Source: Cruorifilaria tuberocauda
Lineage: Eukaryota > Nematoda > Chromadorea > Rhabditida > Onchocercidae
Length of the DNA: 64,000 nucleotides
Direction: 5' to 3'
Assembly: GCA_013365365.1 (NCBI GenBank)
Contig: JABVXU010000117.1
Span: forward strand, 62,001 to 126,000
Positions 15,001 through 29,199 of the stretch are shown here, piece by piece. The notes below the pieces were generated by a model. The model saw nothing but the letters and a program-made list of their open reading frames with translations. It made no database searches and was not told the origin of the DNA. A program made the translations under genes and the position numbers. Each line of letters begins with the position of its first letter. The stretch's first letter is position 1.

Positions 15001-18000
15001 GAGATATTTTATAAATTATGAAAATGTTATCACACAAGTCCAATATTACGAGGAATAATCGAAGAGAGGCAATTTTTCGGTGTAAAAATTATGAATTTTT
15101 AGTTTAAAAAATAATTAATAATATTTAATTCTCTCCTAATTAATTTCTTCAAACTAAAAATTTAACGAAAAAGTATATTCGAATTTAGATAAAGTTTTCG
15201 ATGAAAAGAGTGATAACACTAAGAAATGAATGTACAAGAGAGAGGATTAGTAAATAAATAATAGAAAGCAACTTAGCTTGTTATGCATTTCCGGCCAGTG
15301 ATTTATGAATTATTTACTTGGAGAGTTTATCAAACGTCTTCACGAATGAAGCATGAATGGGTGAATAAATTGAATTACTTTATATTTTGCTTCAGTTTGA
15401 AATACTATCTTGGCATTAGGCTAGAAAAGAGAGATTATAATCGAATTAGCACAGGAATTAGAGAGAGAATAATAGTTAGAGAAGTTGGAGGAAAACTGTG
15501 CAGTCTTGGTAGAATAAGTCGATTTGCAAGTTACGAATCAAAGTAATTCAATTTCAATTTTCATTACTTTCAGTAGAACCCGATCAGGTATTCCATCCTT
15601 TTTACTTTAAATTAGCCAATACATTTCAATACTTGAAATTTATGGCGGAAGGTTTCATGAGTTTGTATGAGTACATGAACTTCTCATAAGGACATTTTTT
15701 AAAGGAAGTTCTTAGTTCAATAAAAAGCTCAGGAAATTTTTATTCATCGTAAAGAGTGACAAGAAGCGCAATTAAATGAGATTCGCTCCTATCTCTAACA
15801 TTTTTCTAAAAAATGTTCTTATAACAAGTTTGCGATGAAATTTTCGCCTGGTAAAATTCATCTTTTTAGAATATCTGATTAGGAATTTAAAAAGATGAAA
15901 TTCATGAATCGCTAGCTAAATCTGTTCACCATTTCAATAATTCAATACTAATAATTTCTCAGTAATTCCAACTAATACACCTTATCAAATCATTTCCTCA
16001 CTTCATACAAAAATCGATAAAAGATGAAAAAACTATCATCAATTATCAATGTCTTCACACTTATTTACTTAATTCATTTACGCAAAGTTTAAAGTTTAAC
16101 AAAGTTTCGAACTAAGGTATCAAATTGATTGTAAATAATTCTAAAGATTGCAATTGATACAGTAATCTGATCATATCCGGCACATTGATAAAATACGTAA
16201 GAGAGGGGTGAGAAAGTTAAGGGGAAATGAGGCTGTTGACCAATGTCTGAATCAGCGAGAATGCAACGAAGCGGAAGTTGATCCCAAATTACAGGGTTCA
16301 TATCCTTCCATAAATGATAACACCTTAGAGCACTAATCAATTAACTATTTGACCCCAAAATTGTAATCACCTAAAAATAAAACGGAACGGTGCTTGCATT
16401 TTCATCTTTCCTTTGATATTAGGTAAGAATGAGATAGTTTGATTTTTCATCAAATGATAATTTAGAACAAAAAATAGTGCAACTATTGAAACTTCAAATT
16501 GCTACTGGTTTACTGAATATAATTTAAATTGAACTTGACAGGCCTCAATGCCAACTCTATTTAAGTAATATAAAAGTTAAAATAATAAAAAACTAAAATA
16601 ATATAAAAAATAATATCTATCAAAAAGTATATGAAATAATCCCTTTACTTAAAGTAATAATCTAGAGTAGATAATCTTTGACTTTTCTTCCAACCTTCTT
16701 TACCAGTTTTTAAATTCAAATTTTCTACTTATAATAATATTTCAGTTAGTTAACTGAAATAATTTTCAAATTTTCAAATGACGAATTCATCAGGTAATAT
16801 TGAATCCCATGTTTAATTCAATTTAGACTGAAGGAAAAAGGAACAAAAGAAATGTTTGGATATTTACCAGAGCACAAATATTCAACAAATTTGAATTTTA
16901 TTAATAAACTATTCCTTTCCTGAATAATTCACTCATATTTCATTCCTTTTTTATATATTAGCCATGTGGTGAAGCTTCTATGAGTTTTATTTAGTTGTGT
17001 GTATATGAATAATAAACTCACGATGAGGAAAAGCATTGTGTGAAGGAATAGGCGCTGGGCGTTGATGGTACCGACCGATAGGAAGGGAAGGGATCGGATC
17101 GGCTCTGATCGTTCCCCTGCAAAACAGTTGTTGATAGCGCTCGCTTTTAACTGAACTCTTTTTTCCTCAGTTTTCATTTCAAAATCATTTCATTTTTTTC
17201 AGCAAAAAAGAGAGTGAAAAAAAAAATTATTTCCTGCAAATGTTTTCAGTGTTAGTATTCATTATTGCATGAATCTTCATGTTTCCCGGGTAAAAACTGT
17301 TTTTGAACCCGTTCTTCATTGTTGATTTGATCAATAACATCATCTGAATGTTATTGACTTTTTAAAAAGTAATTTATATCTAATAAAAGTAAACTGGTAG
17401 ACGTTTAAATTATTGGCGTGATTACCCGAAAAAATCTCGGGAACTATGACTTACTCAGCTGATATATTTGTTGAAGTGACAATTGATGGGCTTGAATTAA
17501 TTGTTGTTGCTGTGGAAAATGCCGAGGAACTGCTTGCTTCTTCACCGCTGCATCGTAACTCATTAAGTGGCATTAATTCTTGCTTACTGTTTAGTAATTC
17601 CTCATCAAGTTCGAGAGCTGTAACTAATTAAATTGATATGAAAAAACATTCAATAGTTCCCTATGAGCTTGTAGTATATATGAAAAAAATACGCTGTATT
17701 ATATTTAGAATGTGTTTATTTAACTCTTGCAAGGAAGATGGAATAAAAGAAGACGGAAATGACGCAAAAAAATAGAAGTGGTCCTTCAGGAATGAGAAGT
17801 ACCAATCTCTGTTACCCATTTCTGAGAATAGGTCAATCGATGTCTCCTCTCGTCACTATAATTCTTTCCCGATACTAGCATATGTAACAAATATAAAATA
17901 ATTTCTTTAAATTCATGAATAAATTTTGCTGGTCAAACCAAATATCCATGTAATTTCGAGAATGCATGAAATTAAAATAGGAGTTTCCGTAAATTGAATC

Positions 18001-19950
18001 CACCTAGGATAAAGATCATGATGTATTGCAAATCCTTCAAAAGGATTTAAAAAGTAGCAGAAATTTATCTTTTTTTCTTCTTCATATAAATGACGATATA
18101 AATGATGATAAAGGGAAAATACTTAATAAGTTATCTGATTTTTTTTGAAATTATATTTTGTTTAAATTTTTAAGCTGTTAAAACGACCACTTATCATTCA
18201 CTATTTTTAGAAGAATCTTGCGAACTCGCAGAAGTGCAGTAAGTTGGATTACAAATTTGTTAAATCTAAAATTGTGGCAAAACGATGATGTTGCAAGCCG
18301 TTGATTGCTGTTACGAATCAAATTTCTGCCGGCATTCCAAAGAGAGAAGAGCTTATGGAAATTTCATTTGTTAATCAAACAAATTGTGTTGGGATGAGAG
18401 AGGAGAATGATATGACGACGTCCTTTCTGTTTACTTTTCGCGATTTCCCTTCAGGCAATTATCAGCAAAGAGGACAAGATGGTATCATTTCGAATAAAAG
18501 ATGGAGAATAATTCTGAACTATCGGCTGACTGATTCGGTGCCATTTTTTCAAAAATTTGATTAAATTGTAAGAAATTTAATGTGGTAATTCAAACAGCTC
18601 CAAACAAATTGAGATAGGACATGACGAGAAAGTTTTATTGCATATTGAATTGCTAAGCGGACCTAAAATGGCCTTCGTTAGGATAGTCCTTTCAACATTA
18701 TGGCTTCGAGGTTGCTTCGATCACTCAATTACAAGGAAAGGTCATCGAAATGAATGAAATATTTTGGGAAAACGTTAATTCAAGAAAAACATTTTTTACC
18801 GGAAGATTAAATTTTCTTTCTGGCTCAAAAATCTTTTTTTCTTTTTTATCAACTAATATGGTGAATCTGATTTGCAATCATATAAATTTCGCATGTGAAC
18901 ACAAAAAATTGTCCGTTAATTTGGTTAACGATCAGAGGTTGATCAAAGATTGGAACAAAACGCTTCTTCACTGATAAAATCATAATATTCCCTTCCACTC
19001 CGTTATTATTTTAACTAAATAGTTTGAAGTAATTTACCATCCGAAAACACTTTTCAGGAAATTGTTTCTTCTCTTATTTAACTATCAAATAAGTGCTGTG
19101 GACAGAGCAATATAATTTGTTTCGCTTTTCGTTATCACTGAGAGCGCTTATTATCAGCTTGCATGAATTTCTGTGCATCAGATAGAAAGATGTGACGTTT
19201 TAATTAGAATGGAAAAGGCATGATTAAATAAATCAATTTAAATTTACAATAATTGTAAAGTAAGCCTATAATGATCAATCTAATTCGAAGTGAAATTTGC
19301 TTGCCTTCAAATCTTCCAGTGGAAATATAAAAGAAATGAATAGAACTGTAAAAACGGATTCCGAGATGCGAGAGAAATAGAGAAGATAAATTCAATCGCG
19401 GTATTAATGACGGAACTATTTATTTCTCCGTAATCGTTGCTTAATATGCTTACTTGTTGAGATAGAGGAAATGATACATAACTTATCTGTAGAAATACGA
19501 TCGCTCCCCCTGCCCCTTCATGCAATAAGGAAATTAGTAACTTCTTTACTCCTACATTCCTTCAAAAGTAATAGCTTATGAGTTTTCTTACAGACTCATA
19601 ATATATAGCTTGTTGAGTTGTATTCAGTGGTACGTAACATAACTGATCTACATATATGTTTAGTATTATCTGATGCAAGTGTGGAAGCTAGTTTTTCCAA
19701 TTCAAAATGACTTTCTGTGGACGAATGCATAGAAATTATTGCTGAAATTTGAAATGCATTTGATAAGCTTACCGATAGAAAGTTGCGGACTTTTAGAGAC
19801 GAAATGATGGGCTGATTTTTGATGGGTATTGATCGCATAATTACTTCCCAATAGATAATGAATTTTTGGTTTTGATCCTGACCGTTGTTTTGTGGTGATT
19901 GCCCGAGTAAAAACTCCACCAGTTCCGTATTTTTCTTTTTCACTTATCAT
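1..19950 (-). CDS. ten-1: Teneurin (TEN-1), 5' half; 3' half outside window
   Basis: Single-pass type II adhesion receptor. Exons, 5' to 3': 19773-19950, 17455-17623, 17022-17116, 12579-12767, 12221-12288, 11935-12079, 10267-10315, 8370-8611, 7694-7895, 7255-7450, 6721-6798, 5973-6126, 4959-5155, 4427-4682, 4095-4277, 3744-3890, 3480-3616, 3331-3398, 2704-2977, 1529-1714, 902-1151, 601-744, 359-482, 1-117. All phases join without a stop and give about 1282 residues. Seen: cytoplasmic tail 1-357 with a Pro-rich stretch (PPPQRDPPIPPL, 169-180); membrane span about 362-382; RLKR at 505-508; eight EGF repeats about 560-840; carboxypeptidase-like domain about 918-1009; then the start of the NHL propeller (VGSDGSLYIGDYNLIRR). 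The order matches metazoan teneurins, usually about 2700 residues. The start is the first in-frame Met, with an in-frame stop 60 nt upstream. The three N-terminal exons rest on phase and splice sites only; the rest is strong. Confidence 0.93.
5343..5857. repeat. Diverged direct duplication within a ten-1 intron
   Basis: The stretch near 5383-5419 (gatgataaataaccttcagg onward) recurs with a few changes near 5821-5857, and aatcactttatcaatc near 5343 recurs near 5722 as aatcactttatcagtc. The parallel order suggests an old segmental duplication of roughly 0.4 kb, since eroded and partly overgrown by the 26-bp hairpin array. Confidence 0.45.
5424..5483. repeat. Tandem 26-bp hairpin repeat in a ten-1 intron
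   Basis: Two exact copies of a 26-bp unit (5424-5449, 5450-5475) and a partial third (5476-5483). Each unit contains an inverted repeat, aatgcaag-ttc-cttgcatt, so each copy can fold into its own hairpin. It lies in the intron between the exons for EGF1 and EGF2. Confidence 0.85.
14757..14886 (-). CDS. ten-1: Possible alternative first exon of ten-1 (short N-terminus)
   Basis: Inside the 4.2-kb intron 12768-17021. An ATG at 14886 opens a 43-codon frame with a very basic segment (KIRKKGRKQTRR). It ends at a donor of good consensus (AGTA|gtgagc) in exactly the phase needed to enter the exon at 12767, giving Ser then FLNVSS. A polypyrimidine acceptor (ctttttccag) lies 25 nt before the ATG, and an in-frame stop lies four codons upstream, as expected of an SL trans-spliced start. 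C. elegans ten-1 is known to have two promoters giving long and short cytoplasmic tails; this exon could be the short-form start. No homology to a known N-terminus was recognised, so this is inference from signals. Confidence 0.45.
14912..14920 (-). promoter_or_regulatory. Candidate SL trans-splice acceptor for the alternative ten-1 start
   Basis: On the minus strand the sequence reads ctttttccag, followed after 25 nt by the ATG at 14886. No matching upstream exon in a coding phase was found, since the frame that would fit carries a TAA. Trans-splicing therefore explains the site better than cis-splicing. Confidence 0.4.
17624..19772. other. ten-1 intron, 2.1 kb
   Basis: AT-rich spacer between the first and second coding exons. 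I see no coding signal beyond short random frames such as 18301-18564 and 18750-18974 on the plus strand. Confidence 0.6.
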
Positions 19951-22900
19951 TTTCTTTCCATGCTGCTTTCGTGTGAGAAAAATAAATAGCAGCTGGCAGC
20001 ATATTTATCGAATGAATATATAGTGATGGTAATAAAGAGTAATATAATGATAAGAGTATTTGATGATCTGAAATTTAAATATTAATTATAAAATAGTTAT
20101 TTACAAATTGATTCAAAGACGCTTGTTTCATTTTTGCAACTGATAAGAATCAGTAGTAATTTTATCAATTGCTAGTTAATTTTTGAACAGCACTTATTTC
20201 ATCTTGAAGCAAAAGAAAGAAATGATTTGTCCGATGATCTGAAATTTCTAATCAATGTTTATTAATGATTCAAGGCAACGATTATCTTCTCCTGTTTATA
20301 TAACTTCAACATATGACATGCAATATTTAAAAAAGTTAATTAAATTTGAAAATTTTTTCCTCATAAGATCGATGCTTCAACACATTCCTTTCATCAAAAC
20401 TCAACCGTACTATCGTATAGAATTGGGAAAAAAAAGAAAACTACGAATGAAATTTAAAGATTTCTCTAATTTATAATTTGGAAGTATAATTCACTGATTA
20501 AGTGAAGGAAAATGAATTCATCATTTGATAGTTATTCTGCATAAATGCTCCTTATAGACATTCAGAATTAACGGAAGCTTTATAATCACTATTCCCAAAA
20601 CGAGGACTGAATACCAATTCAGAAGTTTGAAATTAAGGAACACCAAAAGAACGCAATTAAAGTGAGAAGAATGGAGGAGCAACAGACAATAGCTCATAAA
20701 TCGTGAAATGCTCTGGTGGACACATTTATTTCACCTTAACATATGTTATTCTCGCCTTCTTCCATGAAAGGCTGTCAATCTATAAATATTTCAATTTCAT
20801 TATAAATTTGTCATAAGAACGTCACAAAAAATTTATCTCACTGCTAGTGATTTTGAACGTAGCAAAGATTAGGAATACCAATTTGAAATATTGGTGCCAA
20901 CACAAATTATTAGGCGAAATGAAGATTATTCATTATAATTTAAATATATATTATCATGATAACGATTGTTAGGGGATAAGGTAGAATAAATGAGTCGATG
21001 CTTGAAACAAAATGAGAGAAGGACAAAACAACAGGTGGATTACAAAATATTAAATTTTATATAGTAAATATTTATTATTACTATCGAAATACTAAGATCG
21101 AACTTTGACTTCAATATTAAAATTATTAAGTTCAATCTAACATATTTAAAAGTTCTTAAATATTTTGTTTCGAAATTGAAACCTGACAAAATTATTGCAG
21201 TTTTTCGTAATTATCGTCATAAATAACTAAAGTGCTAATAAAATGAAAGGTCTTTTTTCCTAAACTGCAATATTCATGTATCAGAAGATCTCCAGAAATG
21301 AATGTTATTAGGAGGAAAAGGAGTGAATAGTTAAGATCCGATCCTCACCTCACCGTGTAATGACCTAAATTTCAATGAAGCGTGATAAGAATTATATGTG
21401 CATGATAAAAGAAATAAAGGACTGGGAACGGGGAAATAAGTGCTTGAAACAACATTTCATCTATGACAGTTTTTGTATCCTTGAAATTCTTCACCTATGC
21501 AAGATACTATCTTCGGAGTACAAAATTATTTTCCTTTGGAGTTGAGGAACAATCATTAATTAATTCATCAATGAGAGAATTTGCAGTACAAAACTAATAC
21601 AATGTATATTATCATGCTACAAATGAATTTCACAAACAATAGCATGAATATCTGCTCTTAACTAATACCGCTATGATAGCAATCATAGGTGAGCAACAAT
21701 TCATCATTGGTACTGCGACTAAAAGATTTTATAGTTTAAAACACATAATGCGTGGGATAAGTTTACAATCCTAGCAAATACATTTTTTCGTTTTTATTTA
21801 CACAAAATCAGAATATTTAGTGAACAGGTAAAGGTATCGTTTTTAGTACCCAGGTATATTTTTGTGTGAACAAGTGCAAGAAATGGTGGAATATACCTTA
21901 GTAAGATTTCTTGGAAGTAAATGATAGCCAAAAGAGTAAGAATTAGAGATCGAAGCGAATGGGTCAATTCACGTTGTTGACTGAGTGAGTCAATAAAGTA
22001 TTGAAACAATACATTTACTCCTCTGAGCAAACAAGTAAATGGACAAATATAGCGGTTACGGTTGCTGGGTTCATCCCATGCAGAATTTCATTGCAAACAA
22101 CATTGTTGAGTGACAGGAAGTGCTGCTTGAAATGTCTACAAAACGGATCTCACGATATTCAATTTCACATTTGGTTTATGCAAAATTAATTTGCATAATT
22201 GGATTCACATAGTTTCCCGCTGAAGATAGAAAGTCCTTTCTTTTTGCTGCTCAATTCATTTGAATGATTGTTTCGAATTTTATCGTATGTGAGACGAGAT
22301 TATTTGGAAATTATCTTTTGGATTAATTATAAAAGAATAAAATGTTAATTGAATTGAGAAATTGAAAAAATTTATCAATTAGGTGATTACAGTGAAAATT
22401 AGTAAAACAAAGTTTCGGATGAAAACAATTGGATTGAGGAGAGAAAACAAATGATGAACTGCTTATAAAACAACAGTATCTTTGGTATTTCATTCGTATC
22501 TTTCTTAAGTAATAAGAAATCCAAATATAAAAATCATTTTATTCGGAAGGATTTAAAAATTGTTAAAATTATTGTCAGGCTAACTTCCCTGAAATCTTTT
22601 TAACTATTTAAGAAGAGACAGTAATAGACTCATTACAGTTTCCTCAGAGTGGACTTTTTCCGATTTTATTGGAAACTTCAAATTTATCGAAAAAAGCTAA
22701 TAAAAAATAAAACTACTTTACACCGTCAGTTGGTTTTTCCAAGGAAATAAGCAAACTTCAACTGAAACAGTTGTTAGAACAAATGTTTTTGTTAGAAGCA
22801 AATATATTAAATGTATGTGTAAGATGGCTATATTTTGCACTTTCTTTTCTAAAAATTTCCTTTTTCACTTCATTTTTAAAGCTAATTTCAAGCAGGTGAT

Positions 22901-25900
22901 AGAAAATATAAAAACTATTCAGTGAGATGGAAAATGAGAATAAAAGATTCAACTTTGACCTCTTTCGAGCATCTCTGATTTGACTCTGTGTTAATAATTT
23001 TCCTAAGAACTGATAACAAATGCTAGTAGATGTAAATATATAACAGATTCAGAAAGTAAATAATAAAACATTCAAATGAGCTACAAGACTTGGAAAGTAA
23101 ACAAATATGATAGTAAGGGGAAAACGAATATAATTTACTTAGAAAAAGATGTTGGACCGACGCTAGAACTTTTTGTCCATTTAATTATTTCGATAAATTA
23201 TTTAACGAAATTTTTATTTCAAAAATGTGGAAGTTTTAATCAGCGGATTAAGAGGAAATTGAGAGAAGGAGTGAAAAGCAAATAATTTGAAAATGATGGA
23301 GAATGTTCCAGAGAAGTTGATCGAATATAAACAAAGACAGAACGAATAGGCGAAATTAGGCTGAAATATTGAAGGGAATAATATTATTATAGTTTATTCG
23401 CCACTCCTTATTGCAGAAAATGGACGTTTGGCACCTGTCCACCTGTGGTTTCACTTTAGTTCTCACGAAGCAATTGTTGTGGCAACAGGTCAACTTCTCA
23501 CACATTTATCAATTAGCTATACTAATTTAATTACTACTCAGTACTCCTGGTAAAATCAGTTTGTTTTATAAAAAGTAGAAGAGATTAGCATATTAGTAGA
23601 AGAATTTTTTATCATAAAATTCTACAATTTTTTTACTCTTTGAGTAGGAAAAAAGTTCATAAAACTTGAAAATATGATTTATCAGTTTTAATTTCTAAAT
23701 ATAAATATAAACTGAATAGAGTTATAGTATATATCAGCATAATAATCCTAATACTAAGCATAATACTCATGTATGCAAAGTGATTTTGAAATTTCTTTTT
23801 TTGCAAGGATGAATGAATAAATTAAATTCTCTTTAATCATTAATTAATTATATATCATATGATACTTAATATAATGTATAATATAATATATAAAATTCCA
23901 TAAATATTCTATGTATGAAACATAATACTTGTTTTGTTAAAATTATAAAATATATCATCATATTTCAACCACTCATTTATGTTTCCACTAATCTGTTCAT
24001 TTCAATTTAAACTTCGTGAATTCAATAATATTAAGCTATTAAATTTAATTCAAATTGTCCATCTATTATTAGCAATAAAAATTTTTCATTAAATTATTAC
24101 TGCTAAAATTTATTGGGAAATTATTAATGCTAAAAAATACAATTGATATTTTGGTGTTTAAATTTAAGGTTGATATGAAAACAATCTGAGATGAAAAATA
24201 AGCATACTACTATAACTTTGTATTCGTTCGCATGGTTTAATCCGTAGGATAAAAAAGATTTCTCCAGAAGAAATAACTCAAGCTTTGTGTTTATTCTCTA
24301 ACAAAAAAATAAAATTAAAAAAAGTGAAGTGAACAATGGCGAAATCAAATTAAAAGTAAAACACAAGTGAAGAATTCAACATCAAAAGTGAGGAATTTCA
24401 AAACGTATCCTTTTTTAAAGCAATAGCAAACTTTTTTTTCGATTAGTAAGCACGTGAACGTAAGTTCGTTTTCATTACATTTACTGTTAATTTAAGAAAT
24501 CTTGACGTATTGATTGCTTTCTTTTCATTGAATAAATATAAAAATTTATAAAATTTGATATTTCTTCGAATAACAATAACTATTATTGAACTCTGTTTCC
24601 ATTTTTTCTTTTTTAATAAAAAAAAGGATGAAGTGAAGAGTAAATTACTGTTCCTTTCTTACATATAATCTTTTTTAAGCAACAAATCGCTCCCTTTGCT
24701 ATGTTTCTGAGTAATTTTCAACAAAGTGGAAGAAAGCAAATTTTTTTTCCATTCAGAACACTAATAATATAATTAAAAAATATTAAAGCATTTTAAAGTA
24801 GTCAAAATACTTTTCATCGATTCTTTCATAAGTATATTGCAAAATATATATTATAAATCAAATGGATTATGCGAAACTTTGGAGACATTTATATTTGAAA
24901 ATTCTCAACGCTCTGAGATTGAGAGCCTCAGAAAAGTGCAAATTCAAAATGGTTGCACAGATGACAGATATAGTAGAAGAGGGAAATTCAGCTTTTGGAT
25001 GGAAACAATAAAAGGTAGGGGAGAAATGGAATTCATTTCGAAAGTGTGAATTGAAATATATCAACTAATACTGAGTTGATTATACGGTTCGCAATAAATA
25101 ACCTCAAAGATTGCGCCTATCATTAAAGAGAAAATAAAAGAATGAGCTTGATCGAATAGCAGTTGTCAACGATTCCTTTACAATATTTGAATAAAGCAAT
25201 TAGACAGACAGAAGCGCTCATAAAATATACGTTTCTGTTAATTACGAGGTCAATTTCCTGTACAGAGAGGTAATGTTCTCTGGAATAAGGCATTGGCTGC
25301 TGTTACTATCACTGCTACTGCTACCGTTATTGTTATTGTTCGAGTAGTAGCAAGGGCGATCTGAATTGATACATGGATTGATTGGTTTGTTGATCGTCAC
25401 TTTGTTCATTTGTTAAATTTATATATTTGTATTCTATCTCATGCAGAAAAACTAATACTTGAAAGTTAGTAATGAGGCAACTTTTCCTAAATTGTAAAAT
25501 AAAGTTAAAAATGCCTTCGAAACTGAATTTATAAGTGCAAATTTGTTTACAATCGAAAATCATCCAATATTTACGTGAAAGAGCGTAAGCTTGCAAAAAG
25601 GAATATTACTATTATTGAATTTACTTTTATTGAATTGGCCTTACTCCTTAATGAATAATACGTTAATTTTCGCATGCTTCCAATGTTTGGACGACATTCA
25701 ATACTAAATCACTATAAGACATAACTACACAACCAAATGCTTTAATACCAATTTGTGAATTTCTTTTTTGATAGGAAAGAATGAAAAGATTGAATATTTG
25801 AAAGCACATCAGAATTAATTAAGAATTGGATTTGAATTTTAAATAAAATAAAATGCAATTCTCTTCAAATCTTTAGAATTCTTCTTTTCGAAAATTGAGG

Positions 25901-27079
25901 AAGTTATTTGCTACCAATTTATCTTTCCTTCAAAATTTTAACAAAACTTCGAGTGATCAGTTGATCAATTTTTGGCAATTTGTGTTCCCAGCTGTCCTAA
26001 AAAGACTTTCCACTCAAATTTTTAGATAAGGGAATAATATATATTGGGTAAAAATTGATATTGGTATAAAAATATTATCCGAAAGTTTTTGAAACAGAGT
26101 TATCATCGTATTCATTTAGTGATAAGTATAAAATTTATTGCATACTTGCAAAAAAAGTCCGTGAGCAAAGTGGACGCGTTTATTACTTCTTTTATAAACT
26201 ATCCAAAAATTATCTAATCATGTCAATATCATTCGATACATTCGAATTATCACTTATCCGGAAAACCGTTCGTCATAATCGAATTTTCAACTTTACAAGG
26301 TTAAGTTAATTTGAATACAACTTTTAATTGTGTTCAATCCTAGCTTCACTGGGATAGAGTAAAACTGTACTCAAATCCTGATTGTTTATATCGTAGAGAT
26401 ACCAGCTAAGGAAACAGAAACATAGAGAAACATTAAACACGAGGAAAACGGAACAAGAGAAAGCTAAGGAAACGGAATGACATTCTTCAAGTAAATGATT
26501 AATTTAATCATGGAATTAAGTACATTTAGCTGAACGAACAAAAAGCTGACAAGAAATTTAGTCGGCGTTAATTGAATTTAATGAATTAAATGAAGAAAGA
26601 AATTGAAAGATGATTCAATCACAGTAGTCGGATCATGGATGTATTTTCCAATTTATTCCTTATTCTAATCTTTTGTATGATTTATCTTCCTTTTACAACA
26701 TTTTATCAGATCCTTCAAGAAAACTAAAATTAATAGTCAGTGAAATTTTCATTTCTCCCATTACAACTAATATTCCTGATTTTTAGGATCTGAAATTTTA
26801 AGCTGAGAAAAATCGAATGAAAAACTTCAAAAAAAATTAATCATGAATTGACTAATTAATTGTTTGGTGGTTTTGCATGTTTGGATGATATGTTTCAGAA
26901 ATTTAATGCCAACTTTGTTCTCTAAAATTTGAAGGCAACAAAAAGTCTCTTCGAAATTCTTTTAATTTGAGAACATGAAGTATACGCAAGATATGCATAA
27001 TTCGCTTTCTTCTCTATTTCTGAAGTTTTTGCGGTTTCATCTTAACGCCTCAGCGTGATACACAAGAGTTCAAAGATCA

Positions 27080-27330
27080 TTTGCTATTTTCAATCAGTGG
27101 AGCGCTGTTAGCCGCCCGAAGACGATGAGTGTTGGATGGAAACCGTGGTACAGCGATCACGTCACGCCATTGTCTTTCCTTCTGAAGCGGAGGAATGTTG
27201 CTGGGGCACATTTTTCCTTAAATTGGTTGAATTCAAAAAAATAATAACAAAGTGCTGCTTTTAACAGCGCCGCTTCGAGTCAGAGAACGCAAAAACGAAA
27301 TGATAGTTGGACCTCTGAGTGTCCGCTTAT
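27080..27330. other. GC-richer island in the ten-1/bli-3 spacer
   Basis: About 250 bp of clearly higher GC than the surrounding 10 kb. On the minus strand it contains a 44-codon frame starting at about 27211 (MCPSNIPPLQKERQW...), ending with a stop at about 27077. It may be an untranslated exon, a promoter or an old coding remnant. No family was recognised. Confidence 0.3.
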
Positions 27331-29199
27331 CTTTTTGAGAAACGGGAAACTATTTCGTTCATTTCGTCGAAAAGATGAATTCATTTTTGCGAAGCGATAA
27401 GAAAGAATCCAGTAAAGAAACTTTTTTACAACTTATTTCATTAGCTTGACGGCGAAATGAACATATCAGTAGTTATTGTTTGATGTGATAACAGGCACTG
27501 TTTAAAAGACGCAATGATGAAAACCAGTAATTTTATCGACATGAAATTACTTTTCAAATGAAAGTATATAGGTGGAACGGAAAGTATGGAATATGCTGGA
27601 AATTTATTTTAAACTATAAAAAACTAATATCTTATTTTGTTTGCAAAATATATTAGTAAAATATAGTGCTTGGTATGTGAATTTTTTTACAAAATAAACT
27701 TCCGTCTTCCTTTTCCTCATATCAATTTTCTATATTTGCTGGATGATGGGAGAGAAAGGAAGATGTAAAAGTTGGGAGATTGAAAAGAGGGAGTTGCTAA
27801 GATGAGAGAGAATGATTTCGACAGGGTAATCATTTTGTGGATATCTCTTCTATGATACCTTGCAGTGATATCGCTGTACTGATACCAGCCATTATTTCTA
27901 CAATAAGCAACGATGGGTGGAAGGCGGCAATCGCCATGATTTATCGGTAAAGTGAGATTCTTCATTTTTCGATCTTTTTTCTCTTCTTCATTCGAAGAAT
28001 TTCGTGAAGTTAGATGAAATTCGTTGCAAAACTTGCTGCGTTCTTTAGGAAAACTAGCACAAACAAGTATTCTGTTTGTTGTTTCCCTGTATTATGTTTA
28101 GTTATATAACAACTTCCAATTCAAAAACAGCACACATCAAAACAGAAATTTCAAATTGAATAGAACCAAGTGAAATAAATGGAATAGATGCAATTGAGTG
28201 AATCGAATTGATTTATAAATGAATGGAATTGTAATTGTTATTGTTTAATTTTGCTTTGAAAAGTTTTAAATTAGTATAATGATTCGATGTAATAAATGGT
28301 GTCGAATATAACTTGTGTTTACAGTAATAATTTAGATCCATTAACCCTTTATTGTATGCAAATGACGGATCAAAATAGTCTTCTATTGAAGCTAAGAAAG
28401 AAAAATTTTAAATTAGGCAATTATTACTTGCTTACTAACAATTATTAAGGAAATCAGAGCATTAAAAAATGTTCATTGTGGAAATTCGCTTTCAGCAATT
28501 TTCGCTTTACTTTTATAACAAACAACTTTATCATTGTTATTGACCATTATCTCGCATAACCATCTGATCATCCTCACAACTTAGCTCGGATATCAGGCAG
28601 AGTCTCATAAAAAACCATCTGTTAATTTGTAATTATAGAAGAAATTAAAAAAAATTAATTATAAAGTATGAATCTATTTGTTCATTGCAAAAAGCAGATG
28701 GGATTTTACTTAAGGAGGAAAAGTAATGACAACTTGACTAATATTCATAGAGTTCTGACCTTCAACACAAAGCGTTCCATTTTAGTTGAACTTTTCACTT
28801 GTCCAAAGGGCCTCAAGTCATCAAAACGACCATCATAACAGTAAAGTAATCAAATAATTTGAGCCGAAGTGAATTTTATAATTTAATTTTACTCGTTTTT
28901 AAGTCGCGACAATTTTGCAACTCATTTTACCATTGAACAAGTTCACACCCATGTAACCTACTTTAACACTCATCCTAAATACCAGTTTGTCAACTATTCC
29001 GTGTAATCAACATATCCCTCTGTCCATTTCTGTCACTCAAACACAAAATTCCCACGGGCGGTATTGTCCTGTCCCAATGAATGTGCGCCATTTGGGAGGA
29101 TATTGCAAGTGTTACGTCGAACATTTGTTGCAAAATTTCTTCCTGACCGCATCTACTCTACAACTAGCAAATATTTCTATGCGTGTCGGAACATTTATA

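Larger units (their letters stand above)
12768..17021. other. Large ten-1 intron, 4.2 kb
   Basis: AT-rich, with no other convincing exon apart from the candidate alternative first exon at 14757-14886. Short open frames here (for example 15283-15546 plus and 16089-16340 minus) lack suitable splice sites and protein-like composition. Confidence 0.6.

Noticed and set aside
16866..16915. Possible ten-1 exon reading KFKFVEYLCS on minus
   Set aside because: Its acceptor is purine-rich, and the exon at 17022-17116 fits phase, splice consensus and Pro-rich composition much better.
22040..22080. GGTTCATCCC as a tRNA B box
   Set aside because: It lacks a full B-box match, and I see no A box or cloverleaf arms around it.
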